Assembly: GCA_033763695.1 (NCBI GenBank)
Contig: JANRKB010000055.1
Span: 1 to 64,000 of the forward strand
Origin: JANRKB01 sp033763695
Lineage (GTDB): Bacteria > Planctomycetota > Phycisphaerae > Phycisphaerales > UBA1924
DNA length: 64,000 bases
Direction: 5' to 3'
Position numbers and translations under genes: made by a program. The first letter of the stretch is position 1. Every line of letters begins with the position of its first letter. Of this stretch, positions 46,282 to 54,912 are shown piece after piece. The notes beneath the pieces are model-generated. The model saw only the letters and a list, made by a program, of their open reading frames with translations. It had not been told where the DNA came from and did not search any database.

Positions 46282-46513
46282 TCCCCGGCGCTGGCCTGCA
46301 CGCACAGCGTTCGTCGGCCGCGACAACTCCATCCAGTAGCTCGCGTGCCGTCTCATTTCCGCCATCGCCTAACTCATGAGGCGCCGGGTGTTCGCACACC
46401 ATCCGCCGCCGATCGCGCGGCCCCGTCATCGCACGAGCATCGATGGCGGGGCTGTTCTTGCCGCGATCGTGCGACGCTTGTGTCAAACGCGGGCATCCGC
46501 ATACGCTGCTCGC

Positions 46514-47470
46514 ATGCCCTCTCTCGGTCTCGACATCGGCGGCACCAGCGTCAAGTGTGCGATCCTCGCTAATCTCGCGCACGCCGATCGGGCTGACGCC
46601 CCGCGCGACGCCGTCACCGCCACGCTCGCCACCGCACGCAGTGCGCCCTACGCGAAGCCCGACACAGACACGCTGCGGCGTGCGCTGCGTGAGGCTGTCG
46701 CCGCCGTGACGCGCGAGGCTGGCGCTTCCGCCGCGATCATCTCGCATGTCGGCCTCTGCGCTCCGGGCCTCTTCGACGAGGCCACGCGAGCGATCACGCT
46801 GTCGGTCAATGTCCCCGGTCTGGTGGGCGTGCCGCTCGATGAGCTCGTCGCCGATGCGCTCGCGGCGACTGCAAGCACGCCGATTCCGCCCGCTCGCATC
46901 GTGACGGATGCGTACGCCGCGACATACGACGCGTGGATCACGACCACCGCGTCCCTCGCCAGTCACCCAACCCAAAGCACGCGATTCCTTGGCGTCGCGC
47001 TGGGCACCGGCGTTGGTGCCTGCGTGCTTGACGATGGCGCGCCGCTGCTGGTTTCCGGACGCTCGCCCGGACACCTCGGCCAGATCGACGTCTCGGTCAC
47101 CGAGTCCGGCCACGCCGTTCCGATCGGGCCAGACGGCGGGCGCGGCAGCCTTGAGGCCTACATGGGCGTGCCAGCCCTCATACGTCGCTTTGGAGCTGAC
47201 TTTGGTCCGGGCCTGGTCGGCCAAGACCTCAAGGATCCGCCCCTCGCCGCGCTGGTTCGGGCTCTCCGCATCTGCCACGGCATCTACCGCCCCAATGTGA
47301 TCGCGCTGCTTGGTGGCGTTGGCATGGTCCTGCGGCCACGACTCTCGGACCTGCTCGCGGCCGTCGCCGTTGACCTCACGAGCGTCGCCCGCCCCGGCTG
47401 GACGCTCCAGGGGCCGTCCCACGCGTTCCACGCGGCGTGCGGCGCGGCCCGACTTTCGCACGTCGAATAG
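46514..47470 (+). CDS. ROK-family protein (sugar kinase or regulator type), zinc-motif-less
   Basis: About 318 residues from ATG 46514. Seen: phosphate-1 motif G-L-D-I-G-G-T-S-V-K at the N-terminus, C-A-P-G-L-F-D-E, and the phosphate-2 region G-V-A-L-G-T-G-V-G-A-C-V-L-D-D-G. It then has G-H-L-G-Q-I-D in place of the usual G-H-x-x-V/I plus the C-x-C-G-x-x-G-C-x-E zinc motif, which is absent. ROK proteins are mostly glucokinases or N-acetylhexosamine kinases. The lack of the zinc motif makes the substrate uncertain. A DNA-binding N-terminus is absent, so a repressor is unlikely. Confidence 0.75.
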   Translation: MPSLGLDIGGTSVKCAILANLAHADRADAPRDAVTATLATARSAPYAKPDTDTLRRALREAVAAVTREAGASAAIISHVGLCAPGLFDEATRAITLSVNVPGLVGVPLDELVADALAATASTPIPPARIVTDAYAATYDAWITTTASLASHPTQSTRFLGVALGTGVGACVLDDGAPLLVSGRSPGHLGQIDVSVTESGHAVPIGPDGGRGSLEAYMGVPALIRRFGADFGPGLVGQDLKDPPLAALVRALRICHGIYRPNVIALLGGVGMVLRPRLSDLLAAVAVDLTSVARPGWTLQGPSHAFHAACGAARLSHVE

Positions 47471-47590
47471 TCCGGCAGCCCCCCAATTTCGGCTCTAGAG
47501 GTTCTGAAATGTTCGCGGCCAACCGCGCATTGACGCACCCCAGCCGCGCAGCAAACGCCAAAATCATTATGAAATACCGCCTAATTCTGC

Positions 47591-47618
47591 TTGGATTGGG
47601 GGCGGCTCGCAGTAAACT
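47591..47618 (+). promoter_or_regulatory. Possible sigma-70-type promoter upstream of the GC-type dockerin gene
   Basis: TTGGAT (47591-47596) and TAAACT (47613-47618) are 16 bp apart in a locally AT-richer patch about 100 bp upstream of ATG 47716. The match to consensus is only moderate. Confidence 0.25.
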
Positions 47619-47715
47619 GTTTCAGTCGGGGGTCCGGCCCCGGAGTAGATTCTGAAAGACTCGCCCGCGGGTGTGCGAGCGAGGCAGAGAGAACCCTGTG
47701 ATTGGAGATCGTGCA

Positions 47716-49014
47716 ATGTCCAAGACGACTGGTTTAACGGTGATCGCGCTTCTGTCCCTCGCCGCCGGCGCGGCTCAGGGAGTCGACCTGAAGCTCAAGA
47801 GCGACCAGGACCTCTTCAGCCTCAGCAGCAGCAACACCTCAAGCTTCTGGATTGGCAACAACCCGTCGGCGTGCGCCCTGATCGACGACAATCTCTTCGT
47901 CGCCGGATGGGCCAACGGTCCGACCACCAGTGCTTACATCGTCAAGATCGAGACGATCTTCGGTACCCGCTCGTTCCGTCAGGTTCCCGCGTCGCTTTCG
48001 TCGCTTCCCTCGAGCCGCGGCTTTACGGGCATGGCGATCGACGCCACGTATGACAACGCCGGCGCTCTGACCAGCGCTCGCCTGCTCGCCAGCTTTGACT
48101 CGGGCGGCAACGGCACGGCCAACTCGACGCGCCTCTACGACATCGGCTCGCAGCTCAACCCCATCCTTCTCAAGGGCACGCCCGCCGACGATAGCCATCG
48201 CGGTATCGCTGGCCCGGCATGGGACTATGGCTACGACGGCCTGGGCTTTGCCCTCCCCGCTGGCGGCACGGGCCCGATCCCCGCTGTCATGGCCTACAGC
48301 ATTGACAACAACGGCCCCTTCGGCCTTGACCCCGCCACGCTGAGCTCGGGTCTGGGCGCGACGATTTACGAGCCCACCACGGGCGGCCCGACGATCTCGA
48401 CCGGCATGGGCAGCGTCATCTGGCGCGACCTGTCGATCAATCCGACGAACGGCCGCATCTTCGCACGGGCTGGCAACCAGAGCGTCGTCTTCACCCGCAC
48501 CGGCTCCAACGGCTCGGGCACCAGCCTGATCATCGGCACGGCCAACGGCGCGTTCATCAACGGCCAGAATGGTCAGATCCTCAACTTCAAGGATGGCTCC
48601 GAGATCCTCGTCTACAACGATCGTTCGAGCAACGCCGCTGGTCAGACCTTTAGCCAGATCAAGTTCATCAACCCCGACGGCACGCCCGCCACGCTGAACC
48701 TGCAGAACGCGGACGGCACGACCTTCACCCAGCCCGCCGCGGGCGTGGGTTACTGGGACTTCGCGTGGGATGCGAAGAACGAGCGTCTCGCGATTCTCGA
48801 CTTCAGCAACCGTCGTTGCTACATCTTCGAAGTGCCCCAGGCGCCCGTCTGCCGCGCGGACTTCAACAACGACGGCTTCCTTGACTTCACCGACTTCGAC
48901 GCGTTCGTCGTGTCGTTCGAACTGGGCGAGGCCGCGTCTGACTTCAACCAGGACGGCTTCCTCGACTTCACCGACTTCGATGACTTCGTCGCGTCCTTCG
49001 AAGGCGGCTGCTAA
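47716..49014 (+). CDS. Secreted protein with GC-type dockerin-like C-terminus
   Basis: A 432-residue product. A signal peptide (M-S-K-T-T-G-L-T-V-I then A-A-G-A-A-Q-G) is followed by a beta-rich body of about 350 residues with many Asn/Gly/Ser positions (possible beta-propeller; not assigned). The C-terminus has two calcium-loop repeats, D-F-N-N-D-G-F-L-D-F-T-D-F-D and D-F-N-Q-D-G-F-L-D-F-T-D-F-D, each followed by F-V-x-S-F-E, and ends Gly-Cys. This is the GC-type dockerin found in Phycisphaerales, thought to anchor or assemble surface proteins. A terminator follows at 49052. Confidence 0.82.
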   Translation: MSKTTGLTVIALLSLAAGAAQGVDLKLKSDQDLFSLSSSNTSSFWIGNNPSACALIDDNLFVAGWANGPTTSAYIVKIETIFGTRSFRQVPASLSSLPSSRGFTGMAIDATYDNAGALTSARLLASFDSGGNGTANSTRLYDIGSQLNPILLKGTPADDSHRGIAGPAWDYGYDGLGFALPAGGTGPIPAVMAYSIDNNGPFGLDPATLSSGLGATIYEPTTGGPTISTGMGSVIWRDLSINPTNGRIFARAGNQSVVFTRTGSNGSGTSLIIGTANGAFINGQNGQILNFKDGSEILVYNDRSSNAAGQTFSQIKFINPDGTPATLNLQNADGTTFTQPAAGVGYWDFAWDAKNERLAILDFSNRRCYIFEVPQAPVCRADFNNDGFLDFTDFDAFVVSFELGEAASDFNQDGFLDFTDFDDFVASFEGGC

Positions 49015-49051
49015 CGCCTGATCTCTCTGCTGTCAAAGCAGTGTCACACCC

Positions 49052-49081
49052 AATCGGCCCTCGCGCAAGCGGGGGCCGATT
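49052..49081 (+). terminator. Rho-independent terminator after the GC-type dockerin gene
   Basis: AATCGGCCC (49052-49060) pairs with GGGCCGATT (49073-49081), with inner pairing around a GCAA loop, followed by GATTTTTG. Confidence 0.85.
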
Positions 49082-49191
49082 GATTTTTGAAGAGACGAAG
49101 AGACGATGTGCGAAAGGCAGGAGACTGCGCACCTCGGTGCACGCGCCGAATTCCGTCGCCTGAGAGCACGGCCGCTCAACTCCGGTGCATT

Positions 49192-49392
49192 GCACGGCGA
49201 AGCCGTGCGGGTGAATAGCGTGGGGTCGTCGCGCAGCGACACCCCACGGCAGCGCGACCCTTTCTCCTTGCTCGATACGCGTGGATCGCTTCGCGCACGA
49301 TCCAGCCTCGACAATCCTCTTGAATGGCGGCGCGTTCCGAGGGTGACGCTGCGCGGCGCCCCTCGGCGACTCCCCTCCACGGCTTCGCCGTG
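49192..49392. repeat. Intergenic triloop-hairpin cluster, inverted pair (copy 1)
   Basis: Forward unit: GCACGGC-GAA-GCCGTGC (49192-49208), spacer GGGTGAATAG, then CGTGGGGT...ACCCCACG (49219-49248) with inner GTCGC-GCA-GCGAC. Inverted unit: CCGAGGG...CCCTCGG (49337-49366) with a TGC loop, spacer, then CACGGC-TTC-GCCGTG (49378-49392). A further stem GGATCG/CGATCC lies between (49283-49303). No gene is supported in 49082-49509. The same design recurs at 54913-55131. Confidence 0.7.
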
Positions 49393-49509
49393 AAGGGAGG
49401 AAGAAACGCGACGAGAACACGCGGAGCAATGAACACTGCAGCGCCGCTAATGACTGAACGCGACAAGAGCTCGAGCGCCCAGTACCTAGTACCCAGTACC
49501 CAGTGTCTC

Positions 49510-50079
49510 TCACTTCGCCCGCTTCTTCAGGCTCGGATCGATCGCGATCGTCTGGCCCACCTTCAGGTCCATGCCCTTGATCGTCTCGCCGCGCAGTTCG
49601 ATCGCATACCGGGCGGCATACCGGCTCGAGTACTTCTTCAGTCGCGACTCGTACTTCGCGTTCATCTTCGCCCAGTCCGGCGCGCCCTCGAACTGCGCCC
49701 GCAGTTCCTTCTCGTCCTCGGCCCGCGGCGGTTCGGCGGCCATTGTGTAGAACGCCGTGATTCGCATCGTGTCATCGAGATAGATGATGTCGATCGCTTT
49801 CGGGCAATCGCGCATCACAAACTCATGCACCTGCACGCCCTGATCCGGAAAGACAAACAGCAGGCCGCCGTCCTCGGGGATCGGATCAACGCCCGAAAGC
49901 CCATGAAATCGCGTCTGGTCGTCCAGTGCCAGGCCCAGCTTGAACGTCTTGCCGCCGATCGTCACGCGCGTGTGCGTGTCAGTCGTGTCGTAGTTGTGCT
50001 CACACCCCGCCAGCGGCATGACAAGCGCAACGCCAACTGCGGCAGCGGCGGACCAGCGATTCACGAGTTTAAAAGCCAT
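49510..50079 (-). CDS. DUF192-family lipoprotein
   Basis: A 189-residue product. A signal ending M-P-L-A-G-C gives a lipidated Cys near 26. DUF192 features: F-K-L-G-L-A-L-D-D-Q-T-R-F-H-G-L-S, G-G-L-L-F-V-F-P, F-V-M-R-D-C-P-K-A-I-D-I-I-Y-L and the C-terminal G-M-D-L-K-V-G-Q-T-I. A helical insert of about 50 residues (E-D-E-K-E-L-R-A-Q-F) splits the second half of the domain. The biochemical role of the family is not established. Its start overlaps the 3' end of gluQ by 19 bp on the same strand. Confidence 0.8.
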   Translation of the reverse strand: MAFKLVNRWSAAAAVGVALVMPLAGCEHNYDTTDTHTRVTIGGKTFKLGLALDDQTRFHGLSGVDPIPEDGGLLFVFPDQGVQVHEFVMRDCPKAIDIIYLDDTMRITAFYTMAAEPPRAEDEKELRAQFEGAPDWAKMNAKYESRLKKYSSRYAARYAIELRGETIKGMDLKVGQTIAIDPSLKKRAK

Positions 50080-51005
50080 GCGTCATGCTCCGGGGTGAAG
50101 ACCACATCGACTTTGGGCATGGTACGAAGGTCGAGCGCATCGCGAAACTCCGCCGCCGACAACGCGCGTCGATTCTCGCGCGTCGTCATGCCGCACCATT
50201 CCGCCAGCAGTCCAATGACGCGATCGGGTCGAACGCCACGTCCGCGATAGGCATCCACGCGTGTGTCGCCGTGTCGCTTGGCCAGACGCTTGCCGTCCTC
50301 TCCACGCACGAGTGGGAGATGGAGGTAGTGGGGGAGCGGCCCGATTCCCAGCCCGCGATACAGCAGCATCTGGCGCGCCGCGGAGTCAAGCAGATCGCTG
50401 CCGCGCACGACGTGGGTCACGCCCTGACGATGGTCGTCGACGACAACCGCGAGCTGGTATGAAGGCTGGCCGCGCTTGGTCCAGATGACAAAGTCGCCGA
50501 CGATGTGCGCGACGTTGAAGGTCTGGCTTCCGAGGAACCCATCCTCGAACGCAACCGCTTCATCGTGCACGATCAGCCGCCAGTTGGTATCGCGTGTGGT
50601 GAAGTGTTTCGGCACGCGCGCGGGCCGCAGCGATGCCGGAAACGGCGTGTCGTGCGCCCCCTCCTGTGGTGCGTTCGCCGCGGCTTCGATCTGCGTGCGT
50701 GTGAGCTCGCACGGGTACGCGAGTCCGCGCTCCGCAAGCGAGCGGATCGCCTGTTCGTGCGGCTCGGGTTCATGCGACTGGATCAGCGGGCCGACGTCCC
50801 AATCCATGCCGAGCCACTCAAGCGTGCGCACGATGCCGTCGACCGCCTCGGGTTTGACGCGCGGGCCGTCGAGATCTTCGATCCGCAGAACGATGCGCCA
50901 GCCGCGTTGGCGTGCCAGCGCCCACGTGACGAGGAACGTCCGTGCGTTGCCCAGGTGCAGCGCGCCGGTCGGTGATGGGGCCAATCGTGTCGTCGGTGCA
51001 GACAC
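50061..51005 (-). CDS. gluQ: Glutamyl-Q tRNA(Asp) synthetase
   Basis: Truncated GluRS paralogue that attaches glutamate to queuosine in the anticodon loop of tRNA(Asp). Seen: class I HIGH-like motif A-P-S-P-T-G-A-L-H-L-G-N-A, R-I-E-D-L-D-G-P-R and KMSKS-like K-R-L-A-K-R-H-G-D, with no C-terminal anticodon-binding domain (about 314 residues versus roughly 470 in GluRS). Y-P-C-E-L-T-R-T-Q-I is the place where zinc-binding cysteines lie in many family members; here only one Cys remains. GTG 51005 is taken as start; another GTG at 51038 is possible. Confidence 0.85.
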   Translation of the reverse strand: MSAPTTRLAPSPTGALHLGNARTFLVTWALARQRGWRIVLRIEDLDGPRVKPEAVDGIVRTLEWLGMDWDVGPLIQSHEPEPHEQAIRSLAERGLAYPCELTRTQIEAAANAPQEGAHDTPFPASLRPARVPKHFTTRDTNWRLIVHDEAVAFEDGFLGSQTFNVAHIVGDFVIWTKRGQPSYQLAVVVDDHRQGVTHVVRGSDLLDSAARQMLLYRGLGIGPLPHYLHLPLVRGEDGKRLAKRHGDTRVDAYRGRGVRPDRVIGLLAEWCGMTTRENRRALSAAEFRDALDLRTMPKVDVVFTPEHDAWLLNS

Positions 51006-51051
51006 GATTTCAGAATAGCCGCGCCCGCTGCACGTCACGCGCTGTCGCGCG

Positions 51052-51912
51052 TCATGGCTTGGCCGGCTTCTCCGGCTCGTTCAAGCGGCTGACGGCATAG
51101 AAGCCGATCGCCATCGGGATGAATGCCTTCTCGCCCGCCTTGCGCGACAGTTCATCCAGCGTGCGCACGCGCCCGGCACGCAGGTCGGCAATCAGTTCCT
51201 TCACCATGTTGTCCACGATCACAATCAGGCTGCCCCACACCTTGTAGCCGTTGGCGTCGTGCGGCAGATATGCCGACACCAACGGGATGTTCTGGGGCAC
51301 GGCGAAGTACCACTTGCCGTCGCGCCGCGTCATCGTCAGTCCGATGCCCGGAATGATCGGCTTGCCGTCCCACAACAGACCCACGGCATCCTCGCTCAAG
51401 GGGGTCGTGCTCAGTCGGTCTGCATTGTCACGCAGCCACGCGTAGGGATCGGTGAAGAGGCGATTGACCAGGTCCTGTGCCGCCTTCTCGCGTTCCTTGT
51501 CGGGGCCGCGCCGGTTGCCGCCCTGTCCGCCGCCCATGCCGCCAAACAGTGACGCGAGGCCCGACTGCGCCTTGGGGTTGTTGGCCGCGGCCTTGGCCGA
51601 CTGCTCGGCGCTCTCCCGCAGTTTCTTCACTTCATCCGGGAAGGCGCGCTGCGCTTCGGCCGCCAGCGTCTGGACGTTGCCCAGCAGCACGCCGAAGCGG
51701 TCCAGCAGACGCCGCATGTCCGGCGAATCAGCATCGATCAGGCGCGGCAGCAGTTTTGCCTTGTTGTCCTGGATCAGTTTGCTGGCGGTCTTGATCGTCG
51801 CCTCGGGCGAGTCCTGCGGCATGCTCGGATCAGAACACGCGCCGAGCAGCGTCGTGAGCAGGATGCCACACGTCGCGACAAGAACTCGTGCTGGTGCGAT
51901 GAACCATGCCAT
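51052..51912 (-). CDS. Hypothetical lipoprotein
   Basis: About 286 residues from ATG 51912. The N-terminal hydrophobic run ends T-L-L-G-A-C-S, a lipobox with Cys near 26. The helical mature part contains an Ala/Lys-rich segment (E-S-A-E-Q-S-A-K-A-A-A), a Gly-rich linker (F-G-G-M-G-G-G-Q-G-G) and a mixed C-terminal domain (R-D-G-K-W-Y-F-A-V-P). No family recognised. The frame is open to 52068, but the upstream part is Arg/Ser-rich and lies ahead of the signal peptide. It is upstream of gluQ on the same strand. Confidence 0.6.
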   Translation of the reverse strand: MAWFIAPARVLVATCGILLTTLLGACSDPSMPQDSPEATIKTASKLIQDNKAKLLPRLIDADSPDMRRLLDRFGVLLGNVQTLAAEAQRAFPDEVKKLRESAEQSAKAAANNPKAQSGLASLFGGMGGGQGGNRRGPDKEREKAAQDLVNRLFTDPYAWLRDNADRLSTTPLSEDAVGLLWDGKPIIPGIGLTMTRRDGKWYFAVPQNIPLVSAYLPHDANGYKVWGSLIVIVDNMVKELIADLRAGRVRTLDELSRKAGEKAFIPMAIGFYAVSRLNEPEKPAKP

Positions 51913-52041
51913 ATGCGAGCAGGAGCGTAGCCGATCGCGAGAGCGCGTGGTGAAGTCGATGGGTGAGCGGATGCCCTGCTGAAGCCGTGCGTTGACGAGC
52001 CCCTCGCTGGCGCTTCGGGCTCGTGCAGCGGGCAAAAAGAA

Positions 52042-52065
52042 CCGCCCCCGATTGCTCGGGGGCGG
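52042..52065 (-). terminator. Rho-independent terminator after the second GC-type dockerin gene
   Basis: CCGCCCCCGA (52042-52051) pairs with TCGGGGGCGG (52056-52065) over a 4-nt loop; on the minus strand TTCTTTTTGC follows. It lies 47 bp past the gene end. Confidence 0.88.
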
Positions 52066-52112
52066 CACGGAACTCTGTTGAGTTCAGGTCTGAGAAACCA
52101 GACCGTCAGGAC

Positions 52113-53177
52113 TTAGCAGCCGAGCTCGAACGCAGCGACGAACTCATCGAAGTCGGTGAAGTCGAGGAAGCCGTCCTGGTTGAAGTCGGACGAGGGGTCG
52201 CCGCTCTCGAAGGCGAAGACGAAGACATCGAAGTCGGTGAAGTCGATGAAGCCGTCGCCGTTGAAGTCAGCGGGGCAGGCCGCGGCCGGACCAGCGAGGA
52301 CGAGGTAGGTGCTGGAGTAGGGGTTGGCCGAGGTGGCGGTGCCGAAGCCGTAGTTGCCGACGAAGGACTGCGACGTACGGGGCTGGACGCCACCGGTCGA
52401 GTCGAAGGTGACCGAGGAGTACCAGTGGATGCTGTTGCGGGTGACCGTCGAGGTCGAGGTCGACGCAACGCCCAGCTCGTTCGTGAAGCCACCCGGGGCG
52501 ACGAGGAACGGACCGGCGATGCCCTTGGCGCTGTTGATGCCGTCGGTCAGGCTCTGGTTCTGGACGAGGTTGTAACCCCAGCCGAAGTCGAGCTTGCCGT
52601 CGCCGTCGATGTCCTGATCACCCAGGACGAACTCATTGCCGCCCGCGAGGTCGACCGAGAAGGTCCAAGCGTTGCCGGTGCCTTCTTCGCCGGGGACGTC
52701 GCCGACGGTCAGGATGAACAGGGCCGCGGCGCCGGTGTCGGGCGTCGTGCCGCCGTTGTCGTTGTCATAGAACGACACGATGTAGTCGAAGCCAGCGGTC
52801 GCGTGGTTGACCGTGTCGGTCGAGAGGATACCGACCGAAGCGGTGCCGAAGCCGACGCCGTCGATGGTCGTGCCGACGCCAACGGCGCCCGCGATGTCAC
52901 CGGTGTTGAACACGCCGCCGCCGAAGCGCGGGCGCGGGTCGGTCGTGGCGCGGGTCGGGCGGTCAACGCCGTAGAAGAAGTTACCGCAGACGCCGCTGTC
53001 GTCGTTGTTCCAAATGTCCGGGCCGGCGCGGTCCGTGTAATACGGCGTCATCTGACGCTCGCCGGTCTTCATGTTGATGTAAATGTGGCCCAGCTTCTTG
53101 ATGGGCAGGGCATCGGCAGCCAGAGCGGGCGTCGCCGCCACACCAGCCAGCATCGCGATCATCAGACTCTTCTTCAT
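52113..53177 (-). CDS. Secreted protein with GC-type dockerin-like C-terminus
   Basis: A 354-residue product from ATG 53177, with AGGAG upstream. The signal peptide is M-K-K-S-L-M-I-A-M-L then P-A-L-A-A. The body is beta-rich with Asp/Gly/Asn/Thr-rich loops, including D-I-D-G-D-G-K-L-D-F, a possible extra calcium site. The C-terminus has D-F-N-G-D-G-F-I-D-F-T-D-F-D and D-F-N-Q-D-G-F-L-D-F-T-D-F-D, each followed by F-V-x-A-F-E, and ends Leu-Gly-Cys. This is the same anchor type as the protein at 47716-49014. The function of the body is unknown. Confidence 0.82.
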   Translation of the reverse strand: MKKSLMIAMLAGVAATPALAADALPIKKLGHIYINMKTGERQMTPYYTDRAGPDIWNNDDSGVCGNFFYGVDRPTRATTDPRPRFGGGVFNTGDIAGAVGVGTTIDGVGFGTASVGILSTDTVNHATAGFDYIVSFYDNDNGGTTPDTGAAALFILTVGDVPGEEGTGNAWTFSVDLAGGNEFVLGDQDIDGDGKLDFGWGYNLVQNQSLTDGINSAKGIAGPFLVAPGGFTNELGVASTSTSTVTRNSIHWYSSVTFDSTGGVQPRTSQSFVGNYGFGTATSANPYSSTYLVLAGPAAACPADFNGDGFIDFTDFDVFVFAFESGDPSSDFNQDGFLDFTDFDEFVAAFELGC

Positions 53178-53765
53178 GGCACACTCCTCTGATTGACACA
53201 GAGACAAACACACCGGACAACGGGGTTCACACAGAACCCGACCTGAACAACCCGGCGGCGTCCGCACCGCCGAGTCGAATACCGTGTTTTCCGATCGACG
53301 CTGGTCCTGCGGACCACTGCCTGCGGGCGGAGAACCCGCAGCACGCCGACCGACCCTCACGAGCAAGAAACTGCCAGACGCGCCCAGTGCCTCCCATGCG
53401 ACTCGGGACGCAAGATCTCGGCAGTGCTCAAAGAACCTCTCTCAATCACTCCTGCTCAACACCATCAACCCGCGAACTCTCGGGCAACGACTCCCCGAGA
53501 ACGGCTCCAAACTGCTGAGATTTCAGGGGTAGAACAAAAACCCCCAACGCCTGAGCAGCCCGGGCCAAGAGGGAACATACCAGAACCTTGCGAGCAAGAC
53601 AAGCAAAAAACTGGAACCACGCGCAGGAAAATCGTGTTTCGACCACCGGAATCGGGTCGCTGTCACGCCCTTGCGGACTCTCGGGCCTTGCCGCAACTCT
53701 CGCAAAAGTGCAAGAAACTGGGCAAATTTGCCCAGGAACCGCTTTCAGGATCGATTTGTTTGGCT
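53178..53765. other. Long intergenic region upstream of the second GC-type dockerin gene
   Basis: 588 bp with no supported gene; short frames here have chance-like composition. The part near 53560-53640 is richer in A. It should contain the promoter of the minus-strand dockerin gene and the 3' region of gmd. I see no strong hairpin with a U-tract. Confidence 0.4.
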
Positions 53766-54797
53766 CTAGATCCGGCTGACGCCCGCCGCGATCTCGTGCG
53801 CAGTGGGGGTACTCGGGCGCATCCGCCGCTCGATGTCCGCGACATCGGCCAGCACCATTTCTCGGACCAGGTCAGGGAACTTGGTGCGCGGCTCCCAGCC
53901 GAGGATGCGGCGCGCCTTGGCGGGGTTGCCGCACAGCACTTCGGTCTCGGCGGGGCGGAAGAAGAGCGGATCAGTGACGACGTACTTGCGATAGTCGAGC
54001 TCGACGGTGTCGAACGCGAGCTCGCAGAACTCGAGCACGGAGTGCATCGCGCCCGTCGCGATCACGAAGTCGTCGGCGGTGTGATGCTGGAGCATGAGCC
54101 ACATCGCTTCGACGTACTCCTTGGCGTGGCCCCAGTCGCGCTTGGAGTCGAGGTTGCCCAGGCGAAGCTCGGTCGCGAGCCCCATCTTGATCAGTGCGGC
54201 GTGGCGTGTGATCTTGCGCGTGACGAACTCAAAGCCGCGGCGCGGCGATTCATGGTTGTAGAGAATGCCGTTGCACGCGAACAGGCCGTAGGCCTCGCGA
54301 TAGTTGCGGGTGAGTTCGAAGCCCGCGACCTTGGAGATGCCGTAGGCCGAACGCGGGTGGAAGGGTGTGCCTTCATCCTGCGGCGTGGCCCGCACCTTGC
54401 CGAAGGTCTCGCTCGACGCGGCGTGATAGAGGCGGCACTTGGGTGCGGCTTCCTTGATCGCCGAGAGCACGAAGTGCGTGCCGTTGATGTTGGTGTTGAG
54501 CGTGCTGAACTCGTCTTCGAACGAGTACGACACGAACGACTGGCCGGCGAGGTGATAGCACTCGTCGGGCTGGAGCTGCATGACGGTCTTGAAGAGGCTC
54601 GGGTAGCTTTCGAGCGATGCCGGATGCAGCGTCACTTGGTCGCGCAGGTGGGCGATGCGTCCCATGCGATGCAGCGGGTCTTCGAGCGCGGTGCGGCGAA
54701 CCAAGCCGTGCACCTCATAGCCCTTGGAGAGGAGTAACTCAGAGAGGTAGGAGCCGTCCTGGCCGGTGATGCCGGTGATGAGGGCACGTTTGGGCAT
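53766..54797 (-). CDS. gmd: GDP-mannose 4,6-dehydratase
   Basis: Converts GDP-mannose to GDP-4-keto-6-deoxymannose, the precursor of GDP-fucose, GDP-rhamnose and related sugars for surface glycans. The 343-residue product has I-T-G-I-T-G-Q-D-G-S-Y-L near the N-terminus, H-L-A-G-Q-S-F-V, A-A-S-S-E-T-F-G and the Y-G-I-S-K catalytic pair, then Y-N-H-E-S-P-R-R-G and L-G-N-L-D-S-K-R-D-W-G-H, all diagnostic. Length is normal for the family. No follow-on sugar gene is adjacent. Confidence 0.93.
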   Translation of the reverse strand: MPKRALITGITGQDGSYLSELLLSKGYEVHGLVRRTALEDPLHRMGRIAHLRDQVTLHPASLESYPSLFKTVMQLQPDECYHLAGQSFVSYSFEDEFSTLNTNINGTHFVLSAIKEAAPKCRLYHAASSETFGKVRATPQDEGTPFHPRSAYGISKVAGFELTRNYREAYGLFACNGILYNHESPRRGFEFVTRKITRHAALIKMGLATELRLGNLDSKRDWGHAKEYVEAMWLMLQHHTADDFVIATGAMHSVLEFCELAFDTVELDYRKYVVTDPLFFRPAETEVLCGNPAKARRILGWEPRTKFPDLVREMVLADVADIERRMRPSTPTAHEIAAGVSRI

Positions 54798-54912
54798 GGG
54801 GGGAGTTTACGCGAGAGCGGGTGTTCTGAGCGGATCGCGGAGCATGAAGCGATCGCGCCGACGCAGTGTCCAGGATGTCGGTCGGCGACCGGATCGTGGT
54901 TTATGGCTTGTT

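Noticed and set aside
49192..49392. CRISPR-like repeat array
   Set aside because: Repeated units are palindromic, differ in stem sequence and come in inverted pairs; there are no uniform spacers and no cas genes.
53424..54737. 437-codon plus-strand frame opposite gmd
   Set aside because: gmd has all catalytic motifs; the plus-strand product is His/Val/Glu-rich with no family resemblance.
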